From: Lucinisca nassula
Taxonomy: Eukaryota > Mollusca > Bivalvia > Lucinida > Lucinidae
NCBI GenBank assembly: GCA_963580285.1
Contig: OY757014.1
Coordinates: 97,199,372 to 97,263,371, forward strand
Length of the DNA: 64,000 nucleotides
Reading direction: 5' to 3'
Position 1 is the stretch's first letter, and each line of letters starts with the position of its first letter. Shown piece by piece: positions 27,101 to 42,100 of this stretch. A program made the position numbers and the translations under genes. Below the pieces are notes generated by a model. That model made no database searches and was not told where the DNA came from. It saw only the letters and a list, made by a program, of their open reading frames with translations.

Positions 27101-30100
27101 GAAACGTCGGGCCGATAGGTCGTATCGCGTTCGGCCCGAAGTTGGCCCGGTACATGCTTTGCTGGCTAAGACTTCTATTTAATAGACGACAGGGCTGCCA
27201 AATCCATTTCCCGGCTTCCCGAGACAAGACCGAAATCGCGCCGGGCAAGTGCAAAAAAAAAATCGTCTACAACTGTCAGTCTTTCTGAGCCCTTAAATCC
27301 GGTAAAACTAGACCAGTAAGTAAATCGCAATAATTAATGCAGACAAACCATCTGTGTATTTATTACGGTTTAAGTATGACACTATTGTTAATCCCTGTCA
27401 TATAATTGCCACCCTGCGGTGCGTGTCGATAAGGTGTGAAAATATGGTCAAGTTATGTCTCGTATTTGCGTTTATCCTCCAATCATAAAATTTAATCCAC
27501 AATCAATGTGAAAATGATTTAATCGCTCCTCAGACAATTAGCTACATCTAACGGTAGAAGTTTGCATTACAAAAAAATGGACTATTCTACGATCTCATGA
27601 ATGGTTATGTTTTGGCGCCAAATAGCAGACGCAGGCTTTCAAGTAGTCCTACTTTTTCCTACTTTTTCCTACTTTTCCTACTTTTTTGGTCTCTTCCTAC
27701 TTTGTTCCTACTTTTTCCAGAAAAACTCCTACTTCTCCTACTTTTTTTGATTTGTTCAAAAACTAAGATCCCAAATAAATTAATAAACAAATAAACCATT
27801 TAAAATATAACATGTATCTATAAAATATTTGTAGAATGCATCTTGTTATATGACAAATGTACTGATGATCCTCGACACTCATCTGCTGTTTTTAGCTGTA
27901 CCACTAATTGGAAAATGTTGATGTAAAGCAAAACTTCAATGACCATCTACAGTTTTGTCTTATTGAACATGACAAGATTTATTGCTGTCAGTAGTGTAGT
28001 GATGCTTTAACTAAATGACCATCTGGAGCTCTGTCTTGTTGAGAATGGTAGAAAATTCACTACAGCAATGCTTTGATGCCCTAACTGCTGTGACAAACTG
28101 TTCTGTCTTGTTTAGCATTACAGAAATTCATTGCAGCAGTCCAGTGATGCCTTAACTGCTGTGACCAGCTATAACTCTGTCTTGTTAGCATGACAAACAT
28201 TCACTTCAGCAGTGCAGTGATGCCTTAACTGCAATAACCAGCTTGAGCTTTGTCTTGTTTAGCATGACAAAAATTCATTGCAGCAATGCTTTGATGCCTC
28301 AACTGTATTGCCCAGCTAGAGCTCTGTCTTGTTAAGCATGACAGGAGTTCATAGCAGCAATGCTTTGATACCATGGCTTTGATGCCTTACTAGAGCTCTG
28401 TCTTGTTTAGCTGCTTTGACACTTTAACTGCAGTGATCAACTGGATCTCTGTCTTTAGCACAAGAGGAATTTATTTCAGTAGTGCTGTGATGCCTTAACT
28501 GCAGTGACAAATTAGAGTTCTGTCTTGTTTAGCTTGATAGAAATTCATTGTAGCAGCCATGCTGTGATGCCTTAACTGTTACCATCTAGAGCTATGTCTT
28601 GTTGAGCATGACAGAAATACATTACAGCAGTGCTCTGATGACTAAACTGCGGAGACCCACTGGAGCTCAGTCTTGTTGAGCAAGACAGAAATTCATTGCA
28701 ATGCTGTGATGCCTTGACTGCAGTGATCAACTAGAGTTCTGTCTTGAGCATGAAAGGGATACACTGCAGTACTGTGATGCCTTAACTGCAGTTACCCACT
28801 AGACTTCTGTCTTGTTGTGCATGGCAGCAATTTATTGCAGCACTTCTTTTGAGCATGGCAACAATTTATTGCAGCACTTCTGTGGTGCCTTAACTGAGTT
28901 ACCAACTAGAGCTCTGACTTTTTGAGCATGACAGAAATTCATTGCAGCAGTGCTGCTTAAATTTGTCTTAAATGCTGTGACCAACTAGAATTATTGTCTT
29001 GTTAACTATGAAAGTAATTCATTGTTGCCATGCTTTGATGCCTTTAACTGCAATGACCATTTAGAGTTCTGACTTATTGAGCATGCCAGGAATTCATTGC
29101 AGCCCTGCTGTGTTGCCTTAATTGAAGTGACCAACTAGAATTCCATCTTGTTGGGCATGAAAGGAATTCATTGCAACAGTGCTGTGTTGCCTTATTTGAA
29201 GTGACCAACTAGAGCTGTGTCTTGTTTAGCATGACAGAAAACCATTGAAGCAGTGCTAGGATGCCTTAACTGCAGTGAAAAATCTGAGATCTGTCTTATG
29301 GAAGATGACAGGAATTCAAAGCAGCAGTAATGCAATGTCTTAACTGCAGTGATGTACCAGCAGATCTTCCTTGTCTAGCATGACAGAAAGTCATTGCAGC
29401 AATGCTGTGATGACTGGAGTGACCAACTAGCATGACAGAAATTCATTGCAGCAATGCTGTGATGACTGAAGTGACCAACTAGATCTCTGTCTTCTTTAGC
29501 ATGACAGAAATTCATTGCAGCAATGCTGTGATGACTGAAGTAACCAACTAGAGCTCTTGTCTTGTTTAGCATGACAGAAATTCATTGCAGCAATGCTGTG
29601 ATGACTGAAGTGACCAACTAGAGCTCTGTCTTGGTTAGCGTGACAGAAATTCATTGCAGCAATGCTGTGATTACTGAAGTAACCAACTGGAGCTCTGTCT
29701 TGTTTAGCATGACAGAAATTCATTGCAGCAGTGCTGTGATGTCTGGAGTGACCAACTAGAGCCCTGTCTTGTTTAGCATGACAGAAATTCATTGCAGCAA
29801 TGCTGTGATGACTGGAGTGCTAACTAGAGCTCTGTCTTGTTTAGCATGACAGAAATTCATTGCAGCAATGCTGTGATGACTGGTGACCAACTAAAGCTCT
29901 GTCTTGCTTACCATGACAGAAATTCATTGCAGCAATGCTGTGATGACTGAATTGACCAACTAGAGCTCTGTCTCGTTTAGCATTACAGAAATGCATTAAG
30001 TCTTGACTTCAGTGAGCAACTAAAATGCTGTCTTATTTTGCATGACAGGAATTCATTGTAGCAGTGCTATGTTGCCTTCACCTCGACATCTTGTAGCTGA

Positions 30101-33100
30101 TGCTTCTCAAATTTAAATTTTCAAAATTTATCAATTCTTTTGAATTAATATTTTGACATTATTATGTCAATATCTAGGTATAGATATCTGCCAGAGGCAA
30201 ACTCATGACAAAAGCATTGGAAGTTCAGGCTCTACTCTCTCAGATTTAAATTTTCAAAATTTATCAATTCTTTTGAATTAATGTTTTGACATATGTCAAT
30301 ATCTAGGTATAGATATCTGCCAGAGGCAAACTCATGACAAAAGCATTGGAAGTTCAGGCTCTACTCTCTCAAATTTAAATTTTCAAAATTATCAATTCTT
30401 TTGAATTAATGTTTTGACATATGTCAATATCTAGGTATAGATATCTGCCAGAGTCAAACTCATGACAAAAGCATTGGAAGTTCAGGCTCTACTCTCTCAA
30501 ATTTAAATTTTCAAAATTATCAATTCTTTTGAATTAATGTTTTGACATATGTCAATATCTAGGTATAGATATCTGCCAGAGGCAAACTCTTGACAAAAGC
30601 ATTGGAAGTTCAGGCTCTACTAGATGGGTTGGCCACTAACATTTTACAGGTGCCTGCTTACTTTGATGTAAAAACATTAGACTCTAATGCACAAAATAAA
30701 ACTGCCCAAAATGAAAAACTGATAAAATGTGAGACATATAGAGGTATGTTCGTGTCCATTAGCTCCTACTTTTTATATCAGGTTCCTACTTTTTTCCTGC
30801 TTTTCTCCTACTTTTTGATATCTCGGGCTCCTACTTTTCTCCTACTTTTTCACCAGGAGTCACTTGAAAGCCTGCAGACGCTGGGCGAGAAAAGTTGAAC
30901 GCTGTTGTTGGTTATTGACACGGAGCTTCTGGGGATAATTCGGGAGCTGTGCAAAGCGCTGGTTTTCTATCCACCTCTATTCACAACCGTTTAGCTATCG
31001 AGAAAATATTTTTTACCGGTTCCTAACGTTTTTTTTTATGAACGAGATACACACAATGACATTAAACACGTGTTGTGGTGCTGGCGTCGGATGACGTCAT
31101 TTACCGATCGCGTGCAGAAAAATGGTAGCGGTGGTTTGTGGGCGGCGATTTATATCAATTCAAAAATCATCGATCGGCATTTTCCGTATGTCTGGTCTTC
31201 GCCGGACATTGCCGGAAAAAAGCATGCAGTCCATGACCTCGGCTATAAGACGGGGTCAATTTTTCGGGCTCATTTTGGAGGGAAAAATCCTCGTCTTATA
31301 GCCGAATTTTTACGGTACAAGACGCTAATCTGAGTTTTATGCAGGTCTTTAGGTTAACCCATTTTGTACCAGAAAACCCCTAAACGGGTACCCTGGCAAA
31401 CATTGCAGGCCCAGATCAGACGCCGCAGAATGCGGCGTCTGATCAGGGCTTCGACTCTTTGCTAAAAGTTCAGTCATTTTCCAAATAAATTTTGATGAAA
31501 ACACAACCTGTCACCCCTAAATTCTGAAATGAACTCCTGCTATATATAAGGAGGAAGATTCCATTTGGTACAAAAAGGGTTAAACAACTTTTTTTCGTGC
31601 CAAACGCTGATATATATTCTAATACGAGTAAAAAAAAATGGAGCAGTTTTCCTGTTTAGATCAGTAAAGAATATTATTTTTCCTCATCATAAATTTTTAT
31701 TACGATAACACATCCATGCGACATAGTACATTCATCCAGATCTCCAAAATGGCTACTTTTCTGATGAAAGTGTGATTTCTTTCTAATTTACATTGCAAGC
31801 ATAGGTTGTGGGTGCTCGTTAGAACCGCCTCAACGAGGCAGTTCTAACGAGTACCCACAACCTATGTCTTGGAGCAGAAATAAGTAAAACTTAGGTACAC
31901 CACATAAACCCCAGTTTTCTCTATATAAAGTGGGGTTTAGGGAGGTGCTCATTTCACGGACTTGTTCACGTGATGGTTGGCATTTTAAAAGTTATGAGTA
32001 TAACAAATTTTATACTCGCGTGTGTTGAACATGGTCCAGGTCTGGCATAAGAAAGGTTTTCTCACAGTAAAGTTAATTTCTGTCAACAGATGAAGCTGTC
32101 TCTGCGGATAAGCTGAAACAACAATACCAGGGAACTGCGCCTAGTTCTGGAACTTCATCACAGAAAAGCTTGTTTTCTGCTCTGGATCAAACAGAAGTAT
32201 GTATTCTATCTTAGAAGAGGGGAAGGTATTCTCTTAGAGCTGAGGCAGCTCTTTCTAAATCATTTAGCCTCTCTTATCATATGGTTCTGCTCATACAGAA
32301 AAGGACTCTTAATCATTAGGTCCCTCACCGCTGTGGTTCGAGCCTAGCTCGGGTCACGTGAGATGCCAAGTTCTGCAACGGAAGGTCAGGTGGTTTTTCT
32401 CCGGGTACTCCGGTTTTCGCCCACCTCTGATTAACGATCGGCTTGATATGAGTGAAATAATCTGAAAGAGCTGTAAAGCCAAAATCAAACTCATACATGA
32501 GTGCATGTCTTTATTGAAGGCGCTTCTTAACTCAATCGCATGCATGTCTGACCAGTGATAGGTAGCATCTAGGCCTGTTGCAGTTAAATTTCATATAATA
32601 CCTTCTCTATGACAGTGTAGGAACAGATTGATCATGAAATCTTTTCTTTGGTCATTCTCTCCCGCTGATTCAAGAAGGACAGTTGTCAGTTTCTGGCGAA
32701 AGAATGTGCACTGTACTGGTTAGCTGCTTATGTATAAACCTGCCAAGGAAAAGTGGATAGGTAAACTGACCAGATCAATATGACTTAGAGAGTGTTGATG
32801 TGTTGTAAAACTCCAAAACAAACAAAAAATGAAGGGGCTCAGATCATAGGATAGCAAAAAAAGTCACAAAAGTGTAGCATGGTGGAAAATATGTCTGGTA
32901 TATAAAGTCACTGTACATTTTCTACAGTTGAGTCGCAAGGATTCATATTTGCATATATTGTATGTCCTCTTGGTATGTAATGCACTACATGCTCTGCACA
33001 TTACGCAAACACGCCTTACAAATACATTGCCACCTTTATCGCCGAAAAAATGAAAATTTTATTATGAAAAATTGTGATATTTTTCTTATTTCTGCTCCAA

Positions 33101-36100
33101 ATATAGATTGTGGGCACTCGTTAGAACTGCCTCATTGAGGCGGTTCTAACGAGTACCGACAATCTATATTGTACCAACAATCTATATTTTAGAGCAGAAA
33201 TAAGAAAAATAATGAGGCGGTTCTAACAAGTACCCACAATCTATATTTTAGAGCAGAAATAAGAAAAATAAGGTATACCCCCGGAAACCCCAGTTTTACT
33301 ATATAAAAGTGGGGTTCAAGGGGGTCAAAATTATATGGGCGTGTTTTCGTGATGACATAATTTTTGGACACATTTTTAAAAAATACATCCTTTAAAATAG
33401 TGATGTCAGTGTGAGCAGGAGTCACAGCATGAAAACACGCATATATAATTTTGACCCCTTTGAACCCTACTTTCATATAATATAGCTGGGGTTTACAGGG
33501 GTAAACCTTATTTTTTCTTATTTCTGCTCTAAAATATAGATTGTTGGTACTTGTTAGAACCACCTCGATTTGAGCAGAAATAAGAAAAATATCACAATTT
33601 TTCATCTTAAAATATTCGCTTTTTCGGCGATAAAGTTCACAGTGCATCTGATAGGCGAGTTTTTGTCGCACCTGCTTGTAGCAGGGTGCAATATAGGCGT
33701 CCTATTTGCCCTCCGTGCGTCCATCCGTTCGTCCGTCAGTCTGTTAACATTTATGTCAAAGTTCGACATTTACGTCAAAGTTTTTATTTTACAACCCCAG
33801 CTACCATCAAACCTTACATGATAGGCGAGTTTTTGTCGCACCTGCTTGTAGCAGGGTGCAATATATCTCATAGACCTTCTCACTTTGTAAGCACCTTGAC
33901 CTGGTGACTTTGACCTATATTTTGCACTCCAGTGACTGACCATTATGTCGAAGTTCGACATTTACATCAAAGTTTTTATTTTACAAACCTCAGCTACCAT
34001 TAAACCTTGCATGAAACATATCATAAGCACCTTGACCTGGTGACTTTGACCTATATTTTGGGCTCCAAAGACTTTGACCATTACGTCGATGTTCGACATT
34101 TACGTCAAAGTTTTTATTTTACAAACCTCAGCTACCATCAAACCTTACATGAAGCATCTCATAGACCTTCTCACTTTGTAAGCACCTTGACCTGGTGACT
34201 TTGACCTATATTTTGCGCTCCAGTGACTTTGACCATTACGTCGAAGTTCGACATTTACATCAAAGTTTTTATTTTACAAACCTCAACTACCATCAAACCT
34301 TACAGGAAACATCACCCTGACCTTCTCACTTTGTAAGCAACTTGACCTGGTGACTTTGACCTATATTTTGCATCCGTTCGTCCATCCATCTGTTAACATT
34401 TACGTCGAAGTTTGACATTTACGTCAAAGTTTTTATTTAAGTCAACTACAAGCTTCAGCTACCATCAAATCTTACATGAAGCATCTCCCTGACCTTCTGA
34501 CTTTGTAGGCACTTTGACCTATATTTTGCGCTCCAGTGACTTTGACCATTACGTCGAAGTTCGACATTATGTTGAAGTTTGAATTGTAATCAACTATACG
34601 ACTAAACAATCATCAAACCTTTCATGAAACTTCATCCTAAGCTCCCGACTAGGCAAGCACCTTGACCTATATTTTACGCTCCAGTGACTTTGACACAAAT
34701 TAAGTTGATGTTCCAGATCTCGTCAAATAAAAGGCCTACAACCATAAAAGCTTGCATAGTGCGTCTCCTAGATGTACTGACTCTGCAGGTACATTGACAT
34801 GGTGAACTTGACCTATATTCTTCTCTCCACAGACTTTGACACATTTTACTTCGAAGTTCCAGATCTCCTCAAATAAAAGGCTCACAACCATCAAATCTTG
34901 TATAATGCTTCTCCTAGATGTACTGACTCTGCGGGAACCTTGACCTGGTGACCATGACCTATATTTTACGCTCCAGCGACTTTGACACATTTTATGCCGA
35001 AGTTCCAGATCTCTGCAAATAATAGGCAAATCTTGCATAATGCTGCTTGTATAATGTACTGACTGTGCATGTACCGTCACTTGGTGACCTTGACCTATTT
35101 ATCGTACTCCATTGACTTTACACATTTTAGGTTGACATGCCATATCTTCTTAACTATAAGGCCTACAACCACCAAACCTTGCATGGTGCTTCCCTAAATT
35201 TACAGACTCTGCGAGTACTTTGACCTGGTAAGTTTGACCCATATTATGCACTCTAGTGACTTTAACACATTTTACGTCAATGTTCTATATGTCCTGAAAT
35301 AAATGGCCTACAGCCACCAAGCCTTGCATAGTGCTTCTCCTCGATGTACTGATTTGGCACATACCTTGACCTGGTGACCGTGGCCTATATTTTTGGGTCC
35401 AGTGACTGTGACACATTTTACATCAACTACCAACTGCTAAGAATGAAATTTACTTATTTAATAACAATGTTCTGATTGTGGCTCCTGTGACTTTTGCCCC
35501 TTGCAGGTGTGACGCCGCCTTCTGCGGAATTCTTGTTATAATGGGCAGGCAGGTATCAGACTCGGTTCATATGCTAGGGCACTGGCAAAAAGTGTTGGCA
35601 CAGATCAGATGTGGCATTTAGACACTGCAGAATGCAGCATCTGATCAGGGTCTACAGTTTGCTTCAAAAACTGGAATTTAAGAGTTAAACTAAACAGTGT
35701 AAGTCTTTTGTTCTGGTGCACTTAAAATGTGTCACATTTCTATAGATTTACCATGAAAAATATTCTAATTCCTCATTGCCATATTTTTCAGGACAGAAGA
35801 CATGACAGTGGAGATATTGGAAGTCAGGTAATTTGTTAAAAAATCAATCTTTCATACATGGTACCTTATTTCATCCCCGCTTATAAACTCTATCAGTTTG
35901 TTAGGGCAGTAGGGGCTGCAGATATCATTTCAACTCAATGTTGGAGTAAAAGTCTCACAAAATTGGAAGCAGTGTCTCCAAAATGACTTAAATAGTGTTG
36001 ACAGGGAAGTAAAACCTCAATTCAAACAAAACAGTATTTTTTCCTTGCGTATTTTACTACTTCTTTTGTAGCATCTGTGATGTTAAGTTCAAATGGCTTG

Positions 36101-39100
36101 GTTTGAAAATAAAAAAAAATGCTTCATGTAGAGAATTAGATTAGGGTTTCTAGTTTCATTACAATGTGAGATATCATTATCCCTTACCTTGTTGTTCACG
36201 ACGACCCCTATCTTTGCAAACAGTGTAGATCCAGATCAGATGGCTTCTGAAGAAGCCATCTGATCTGGATCTGCACTGTTTGTCATTCAGTTTGTGAATT
36301 TGAACAAACTTATTATATCATGTAATCTGATTGGCTGAAAATCAAAAATGGGTGTGGCTAAGTTAAATATTCAGGAAGATAAGGGTTAAGACTGGCACGA
36401 TAAATCTGATAATTGATTAATTGATCAATAAATTCCACAAGAACGATTATCAGTATTGATTTGCTTGTAATCGATTATTTGATAAGTGCAATTTACTACC
36501 CAAAGTTGTGTCTAAAATAGCTGGATCAGTGGCAAACACTGCAGGCCCTGATGAGATGCCGCATTTTGCAGCGTCTCATCTGGGTCTACACTGTTTGCTC
36601 AGGCCTGCCTGTTCAAATATACTTGGGCTTGAGATGTCATTTCATCTCAGTGTCGGGTAAAAGTCCCACAAAATTGGAAGCAACGTCTCTAAAATGACCT
36701 TTACAGTGTTGACGGGGACGTTAAACCTCAAACCAAACAAAAAACAAATATACTTATGGAACAACATATGCTGAGAGTCAGGCTCAGACAAAGCCAGACA
36801 GGTAAAATTATTATCAAATCTTCATTGATTACTAATCGATTATCGATCACAATGTCAGGACTGATAATCATTTATCTTTTCAGCTCCAATTACCCAGCCC
36901 TAGTTAACATTACTAGTTATTAACCCATTGCATGCAGGGAAAACCCTAAAGGGGTACCTTGGCAAACAGTGCAGGGCCTGCACTAGTTGCTAACCGAAGT
37001 TTCTGTCAAAAATAGAAAAAAAAAACGAAAAAATAGGCGTGACTCACCTTATATGACAAATGGACTTGTCCAACATATAGCAATGGAAGCATCCACTAGT
37101 ATACAATGGTTTAAATGGGCTTTGCCTTGACATCTTTCATTGCACATTTATTTAGCGGCATTGAGATACAGGATCATTATTAGAACAATATAAGCTTTTC
37201 AAGTTCAGAATTTCAAGTACAGAGTGGCCACCTCTATAAAGCAAGCAACCTGTCTTTAGCAAGCACGCTTTTGTTTCCCACTAAAAGGAAATGCATCACC
37301 TATATTAAGAAAGCACCTGTCTTAACCCATTTAGTACTGGAAACCCCAAAACGGGTACTAGGGCAAACAGTGCAGGCCCAGATCAGACGCCGCAGAACGC
37401 GGCGTCTGATCAGGGCCTACACTGTTTGCGAAAAGTTAAGCCATTTTCCAAATGGTTTTTGAAGAAAACACAACCTGACACCCCCAAATTTTGAAATGGA
37501 CTCCTGCTATATTTAAGGAAAGGGTTAAACAAGCACATTTTGATTATCCCTTAGGTGCTTGCTTATTACAGGTTGGACTGTACACATACATGTTTTATAA
37601 CACTGATCATTTTCACACAGGTTTGGATATTTGAGTAACATAAATAGATTTTGAATGGTCATTATTCTATATATCGTATTTACCCTTAATATTCGGACAC
37701 ATTAACTCCTTACCATATTTGTTATGAAGTTTGAACAAGTTCAATACACTGCACGGTTTGGTGTCTTAAGATACATGTAGCTAGATGTATGGCAAACAGT
37801 GTAGACGCTGATGAGATGCCGCATTTTGAGGCATCTCATCTGGGTCTACACTGTTTGCTCTGGTCGAATACATACGGTAAATACGGTAGTCAGGCTACAA
37901 TAAGGCTGGGTAACCATTGTTTCTGCTTAGGACCCCAGCTTTAGTGTAATAAGGAGGCAATGGTGTATTATATTTAGAGTATTACAGTGCAATGTATAAC
38001 AATTTCAGATTCCCTCCTATCAGCCATGTAATGTTCAGAGAAAGCCTCAGAACAAGAAGAAAATTGTCATAAAAGTAAGTAGATCTGCATTTGAAATAAT
38101 ATTCTATATACAATGAAAACTTAATGACTCGTAACGCCGATGCTTGGTTTACAATGGGACATTCAAACTCTTTTTTGAGTCCCTAGAGACCCATACCTCT
38201 AAATATCCATATATTTAGGACTACTTTGGGAGTTTTCCTGATTTTATCTTGAAAGACAAGGAAATCCGTGATTTTACCCTGGGATAGAAATTTATGTTCT
38301 GAAGCTGATGTTCCGACCCCAAATTGAATATAATCACGTGTTTGATAAATGCACTGGTTGATTACAACCTCATGCGCGTCGTCGTCATGCGTGACGTCAT
38401 TAAACATTCCTGTTGTGTCATCACAAAATGGCGGACATCGGTAACCCAAGTGACTGCAGCATTAAAAATTTGTAATAGAAATGGAAGGTATGCAAGAAAA
38501 AGAATCCTATATGGGTGTGAGGGGTGGATAGAAAAATCCGTCCCTCGGGATCACTGTCCAGCATCACTGGGCAAGCCTTGTGATGCCGGACAGTGTCCTC
38601 CGGGACGGATTTTTCTATCCACCCCTCACACCCATATAAGATTCTTATAATCTTGTACGAAATCAAAACGTCTGCCCCATTTTGCCCAACAAACTGATGT
38701 TATGATTAACCCTCAGTGGCTCAAACTACTCCTGTCCCAAAGTTTACCCTGTCCCAAAGGAAAATTACTGTCCTGCTGAATAAATTAATTTAGCCACACT
38801 CTGTGTTGACTATCAACCAATCCAATAACTTGATATAATATATTTGTTCAATTAAAAATGCAATACCCTGATCAGATGGCCTCTTCAGAAGTCATCTGAT
38901 CTGGTTTTACACTGTTTGCAAAGGTAGGAGTTATTGTGTTCAGAAAGATAAGGGTCAGAATGTATTTTGTACAACTCATGTTAAATTACTTTTCAGAGAC
39001 CAGGCAGTGAGTCTGGAAGTTTGTTTAGTAAAGAAACTACCAGCGAAGTAACCTCAGAGATGGGCATGACACATATTAATACAGCTGAAAATTATCTTGC

Positions 39101-42100
39101 TGAGGTAATATACAGATATTTTTAAAAAAAAAAAAAAAGAATGCCCTTTCAAAAAAAAAAAGGTGATTCATGATTATTAGTAACTGGGTTGCACCTATTT
39201 TGTCAGGTACAGAGGATGAGCTGATCTTCCCAGATGATTTGTGTGTGGCTATAGTACACCCTATTCGACTTACAATATGTTTGTTTAAGGAATATATCAG
39301 CTCTAGCAGTGATTTATTGAGTGATATATCACTGTTTGGAGGTCAGTTGCAAAGGATATTAAATCATGACAGTGTAGCACGAGTAATTTGTCTACTTGCA
39401 TCTGACCAACATACCATGATATATCACTCAATAATTCCTGGAATTAAAGCTGATCTATTTCGATTCTAACACACTAAAAGTCGACTAGATGCTATTGATT
39501 CCTTCAGATTCTCCCCATCTATCCCCATTGTTGAAAGCAATCCCGCCAATTTGACTGACTGTATCACATGTGTTTACTTGTTTTCAGAACATAACTGATA
39601 CAATGACGTTAGCTAACGCCAAGATAACAATGGATGACATCATGAAACAGAATAAACAGGCGTCTCTTTGCGTCGCGCTCTTCCGTCCAGTGATTTATCA
39701 CTCAATATATCACTAGATTTGTCTATTGGCTATATAGGTGACCAGTGTTAGAATATCTGTTTATTTTATATTGGTGAAATTTTTTTAAGAACTATTTTTA
39801 TGCCCCCGCCATTCAAAGAATGGTGGAAAGGGCATATAGCGTTGCCCCTGTCTGTCCGTCCGTCCGTTCATCCAAACTTAAACGCGGTCAATAACTTCCT
39901 TATTTCTTGATGGATTTTAAAATTACTCGGCAGAAATGTTAACCACCATGAGACGACGTGTCACGTGCAAAACCCAGGTCCGTACCTCCAAGGTCAAGGT
40001 AATACTTAGAGGTCAAATGTCAAAAAAGGGTCCGAAACTTAAACGCAGTCAATAACTTTCTTATTTCTGGATGGATTTTACATTATTTTGTAGAAATGTT
40101 AACCATCATGAGACAATGTGTCAAGTGCAAAACCCAGGTCCCTACCTCCAAGGTCAAGGTGAAACTTAGATTTCAAAGGTCAAAAAAAGGGTCCGAAACT
40201 TAAACGCAGTCAATAACTTACTTATTTCTGGATGGATTTTGAAATTACTTTGAAGAAATGTTAACCATCATGAAATGATGTGTCACGTGCAAACCCAGAT
40301 CCGTACCTCCAAGGTCAAGGTCATACTTAGAGGTCAAAGGTAAAAAAAATGGTCAGAAACATAAACGCAGTCAATAACTTTCTTATCTCTGGATGGATTT
40401 TGAAATTACTTGGCAGAAATGTTGGCCATCATCACACAATCTGCCTCGCACAAAACCAAGGTCCTTACCTCAAGGTCAAGGTCACACTTAGAGGTCAAAT
40501 ATGAAAAAAGGGTCCAAAACTTAAACACGGTCAATAACTTTCTATGGATGAATACGAACATAGACATATTTTCAGCCAGGGGCATTTTGTCCTATGGACG
40601 CATTTCTAGTTTTTCTTTGCTTTCATATTATGCCCTGTTGCATGATAGTCGTGAGGTATTATCTAAGCTGTATCCACAGAGCCACACTTGTTTCCAATAT
40701 TCAGTGATTTTCTTCAAATTTTGCATGCATATTTGTATGTGGAATGAGTGGCTTCGGATTGTTATTGGGCTAAATCTGCCAATTCTTGACAGAGTTATTG
40801 CCATCTGCTCTATAATTTTCCACAGTGCTTAAAGGGTTAAGATTTTGAGAATGGAAGGAAATCATTTGCAGAGCCTCCTTGGACTTTCATCTATTCACTA
40901 AAGTGGAATGAGAACACCTGGCAGATTTTTCTGCCATTTTTCAAAGGGAGCCAACTTTCTGGACTTGCTATACGCTTTTCTATAAGCCCTGTCTCACTGA
41001 AAAAAGGAAAGAATTTGCTCCTCAAGCGGCGTCTGATCAGGGCCTCCACTGTTTGCTAAAAGTTCAGTCATTTTCCAAATAAATTTTGATAAAAAACACA
41101 ACCAGACACCCCAAATTTTGAAATGAACTCCTGCTATATATAAGGAGGAAGATTCCATTTGGTACAAAAAGCGTTCAAGGTTATACGATCTGCTAGTAGC
41201 AGAACGGGAGCAAATTTGATATGCGTATTTGATGAAATCGTCATCTGCCAGGTGTCAAAAAGGGTTAAGAACACACTATGCTACATGAATGTGTTATTGT
41301 AATAATTTCAGATTAAGAGTTTACTGAGCATTGACTCGTACAAGGTGTTCTCTAAGGCTCTGGTTGAGTATAAGAAACAGGAAGATCTTCTCAAAGTAGT
41401 TGCCATCCTGGCTGACCTGTTTACTGAGGACAAGAGAAACTATCACTTGTTTGCTAGTAAGTCATTATTAATTTGAGGGTATCTCATCTGACAAAGACTC
41501 TTTATCATTATGTCACTCACCGCTGTGGGTTCGAGCCTGGCTCAGGTCACATGTGAGACGCCAAGTTCTGCAAAGGAAGTTCAAGTGTTTTTTCTCCGGG
41601 TACACTGGTTTTTGCCCACCTCTTATTAAAGAACTGCTCAATATGAGGAAATAATCTTGAAAGGGCCGTACACCTAAAAAAAATCTCATCTGACAAAAGA
41701 ATGTTATCAGGTAAGTATCTGTTCCTCTAGCTTCAGATATCATGTGCTTAGGTTTATTTCTGGATGTTTGCTTAGTTTTCTCTTGAAAATGTATGTGTAT
41801 AGTCATTAGAATCGCCTCATTGAGGTGATTCTAATGAGTACACACAACATACCGGAATGAGAGTTCGAGAGCGATTAAATAATCTTGAAGCTTCCATCGC
41901 AATCTGACTAAAATAAATTAGTATAAACTTAAGCAGACGGCAATTGTCGTGATTGGCATTTTATGGGTAAATACTAGTTAAGTGCTCCAGGAGTCTATGC
42001 ATGCTCAGGAACAGGCAGGTGTCAGAAATTGGTTATAAACTTATGAGTTGTGCATAATCTACTAAGTTAGAAAATCGAAGGTCGGAATAGCGGGCCGTAA

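Larger units (their letters stand above)
26786..31315. mobile_element. 4.5-kb TIR element, TA-flanked, carrying satellite arrays
   Basis: The left end is TA-CCGTAAAAATTCGGCT and the right end AGCCGAATTTTTACGG-TA, with the subterminal motif CGGCTATAAGACGGG present near both ends. Further in, AGCAGACGCAGGCTTTCAAG plus a (CCTACTTTTT)n tract (27618-27755) is mirrored by (CTCCTACTTTTT)n plus CTTGAAAGCCTGCAGACGCT (30757-30885), extending the inverted arms. Inside are a roughly 70-bp array (27930-30070), a 128-133-bp array (30106-30615) and an exon-like stretch. No transposase was recognised, so it is non-autonomous or uses an unfamiliar enzyme. Confidence 0.75.

Noticed and set aside
28000..30080. 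Long minus-strand open frames with repeated [14 protein letters not shown]
   Set aside because: The unit length (69 bp) is a multiple of three, so any stop-free unit stays open. There is no homology or splice context, and indels break the frame elsewhere in the array.
30651..30743. Additional RTEL1 exon between exons 9 and 10
   Set aside because: Exon 9 ends in phase 1. Joining there puts a stop within six codons, whereas direct joining to 32090 is in frame.
39588..39672. Additional RTEL1 exon after a TTTTCAG acceptor ([20 protein letters not shown])
   Set aside because: Exon 13 to exon 14 joins cleanly across the harmonin domain (NYLAE-IKSLL). An insertion there would split a helix, and there is no clear donor.
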